NCBI RefSeq assembly: GCF_963665055.1
Contig: NZ_OY762015.1
Coordinates: forward strand, 2,211,501 to 2,275,500
DNA: 64,000 nt
Reading direction: 5' to 3'
Source: an uncultured Methanobacterium sp.
GTDB lineage: Archaea > Methanobacteriota > Methanobacteria > Methanobacteriales > Methanobacteriaceae
Shown here: in pieces, positions 63,298 through 64,000 of the stretch
How positions within the stretch are numbered: position 1 is the first letter of the stretch
Layout of the letters: every line of letters begins with the position of its first letter
Program-made: the position numbers and the translations under genes
Notes under the pieces: generated by a model
The model's database searches: none
What the model was told of the DNA's origin: nothing
Seen by the model: the letters and a program-made list of their open reading frames with translations, nothing else

Positions 63298-63304
63298 AAA
63301 ATGA

Positions 63305-64000
63305 TTAATATTTTGGTTTCAGGGCAATGAAAATACCATTGTCCTTGGTGATCTTAATCATTCCTTCTTTTTCTATTATATCTGTAATGTAATTCTCGAA
63401 ATCTTTCCGATTCTGACCATTAAGGGCATGGTTAACCTTTCCAAAGGAAAGAATGTAATCCACCAAAGGTCCGGCTTCAGTTACTTCCAGACCATCCTGA
63501 TATTTAATTAACTTCACCTGGTCAAAGGATTCACTTAACTGCTTTTCCCCATTTTCCAGGCCAAAAGCACGTGCCAATGGTGTTAAAGAGTAATGCATCT
63601 TATCATCATAGGCAGATACCAGTTCACTTATTTCTTTGGTGTTTCCAAGTCCAAATGTGGTGGCATAGAGTGCGCCATCGCTTTTAAGGACTCTGCTTAT
63701 CTCGGATATGGCTTTCTTCCTGTCGGGAATGTGGTATAACATTAAATTAGCAATTACAATGTCCAGAGAACCATCAGGGTAGGGAATCTCCTGGGCATCC
63801 ATTACCTGATATTCAAAACGGTCCGCTTCATCACCTAATACCATACGCGCATCTGAGAGCATTCCTTTAGAAAAATCTGATAAAATGATGTGGGCGTCTT
63901 CTGGTATTCGGTTTGAATTTGCTTTCCATAAAAGTCCATTGCCACACCCAATCTCCAGTACCCTTGCTTTGTCTGGAAACTTGATCTGGTCAAATATCCA
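63305..64000 (-). CDS. Class I SAM-dependent methyltransferase, 5' end missing
   Basis: The frame stays open past the ATG at 63862 to the right edge and includes SAM motif I VLEIGCGNG, so the true start is outside the window. Further motifs are IILSDFSKGML, DAQEIPYPDGSLDIVIANLMLYHI and LKSDGALYATTFG, as in UbiE/Methyltransferase_11 proteins. The acceptor is unknown. The stop lies within 45 bp of the convergent ATPase gene. Confidence 0.88.
   Translation of the reverse strand, partial: WIFDQIKFPDKARVLEIGCGNGLLWKANSNRIPEDAHIILSDFSKGMLSDARMVLGDEADRFEYQVMDAQEIPYPDGSLDIVIANLMLYHIPDRKKAISEISRVLKSDGALYATTFGLGNTKEISELVSAYDDKMHYSLTPLARAFGLENGEKQLSESFDQVKLIKYQDGLEVTEAGPLVDYILSFGKVNHALNGQNRKDFENYITDIIEKEGMIKITKDNGIFIALKPKY

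Overview
The window reads as chromosome of a hydrogenotrophic methanogen of the order Methanobacteriales, most likely genus Methanobacterium. This is an inference. It rests on HdrA, archaeal AdoMet synthetase, RadA, a multi-OB-fold RPA, FmdE, an F420H2 oxidase with an MsvR-type regulator, DUF4013 membrane proteins, TATA-type promoters, GGTGAT/GGAGG ribosome binding sites, frequent TTG starts and AT-rich spacers. I see no prophage, insertion sequence, rRNA operon or CRISPR array. The one RNA gene found is tRNA-Arg(TCG).

Layout. 1-17.3 kb is mainly core metabolism and information processing on the + strand: RPA (cut by the left edge), radA, hdrA, a DUF169 protein, glyA, a flavin/ferredoxin protein, HEAT-repeat and NTF2-like proteins, metK, ileS and purL. 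purL is broken by an apparent one-base frameshift. 17.4-27 kb holds a dolichol-kinase-like protein, a three-gene ABC exporter, a CadD-type transporter, moeA, an M50 protease, a small zinc-ribbon protein and a CoA-disulfide-reductase-like flavoprotein. 27.4-31 kb is the oxygen-defence locus: fpaA, a rubrerythrin-like gene and a rubredoxin-fusion gene, divergent from msvR. The promoter gap between them holds four 18-bp TTCG-N8-CGAA-type boxes, two perfect and two degenerate. 31.2-33.6 kb has a MetX-like hydrolase and a cbiL-DUF447 pair joined by a TAATG overlap.

34-41.4 kb is the most accessory-looking part: an XPD/DinG-like helicase followed by a 1820-residue DUF4011-helicase-nuclease-DUF3320 protein. 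Proteins of this architecture are suspected of anti-phage or DNA-maintenance roles. The nuclease domain here has an unusual substitution at a probable catalytic position. 41.5-51.4 kb has small redox proteins, the tRNA, a TMEM175-like channel, FmdE, a flavoredoxin-like protein, two DUF4013 proteins around an ABC1 kinase and a ThrE-type exporter, then hisF. 51.5-64 kb has a possible cyclin/TFB-repeat protein, pirin, rhodanese, a large malic enzyme whose N-terminus needs a non-standard start or a one-base correction, a stand-alone proteasome-like Ntn hydrolase, a GAP-family protein, an acetyl-CoA hydrolase/transferase, an alpha/beta hydrolase, a P-type proton ATPase, and a methyltransferase cut by the right edge.

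Best candidates for a new system are the DUF4011 giant protein with its helicase neighbour, the proteasome-like protein and the cyclin-like protein. The MsvR locus is known biology, but its box arrangement and the rubredoxin fusion are worth checking. Several intergenic regions carry short tandem duplications of about 12-23 bp.
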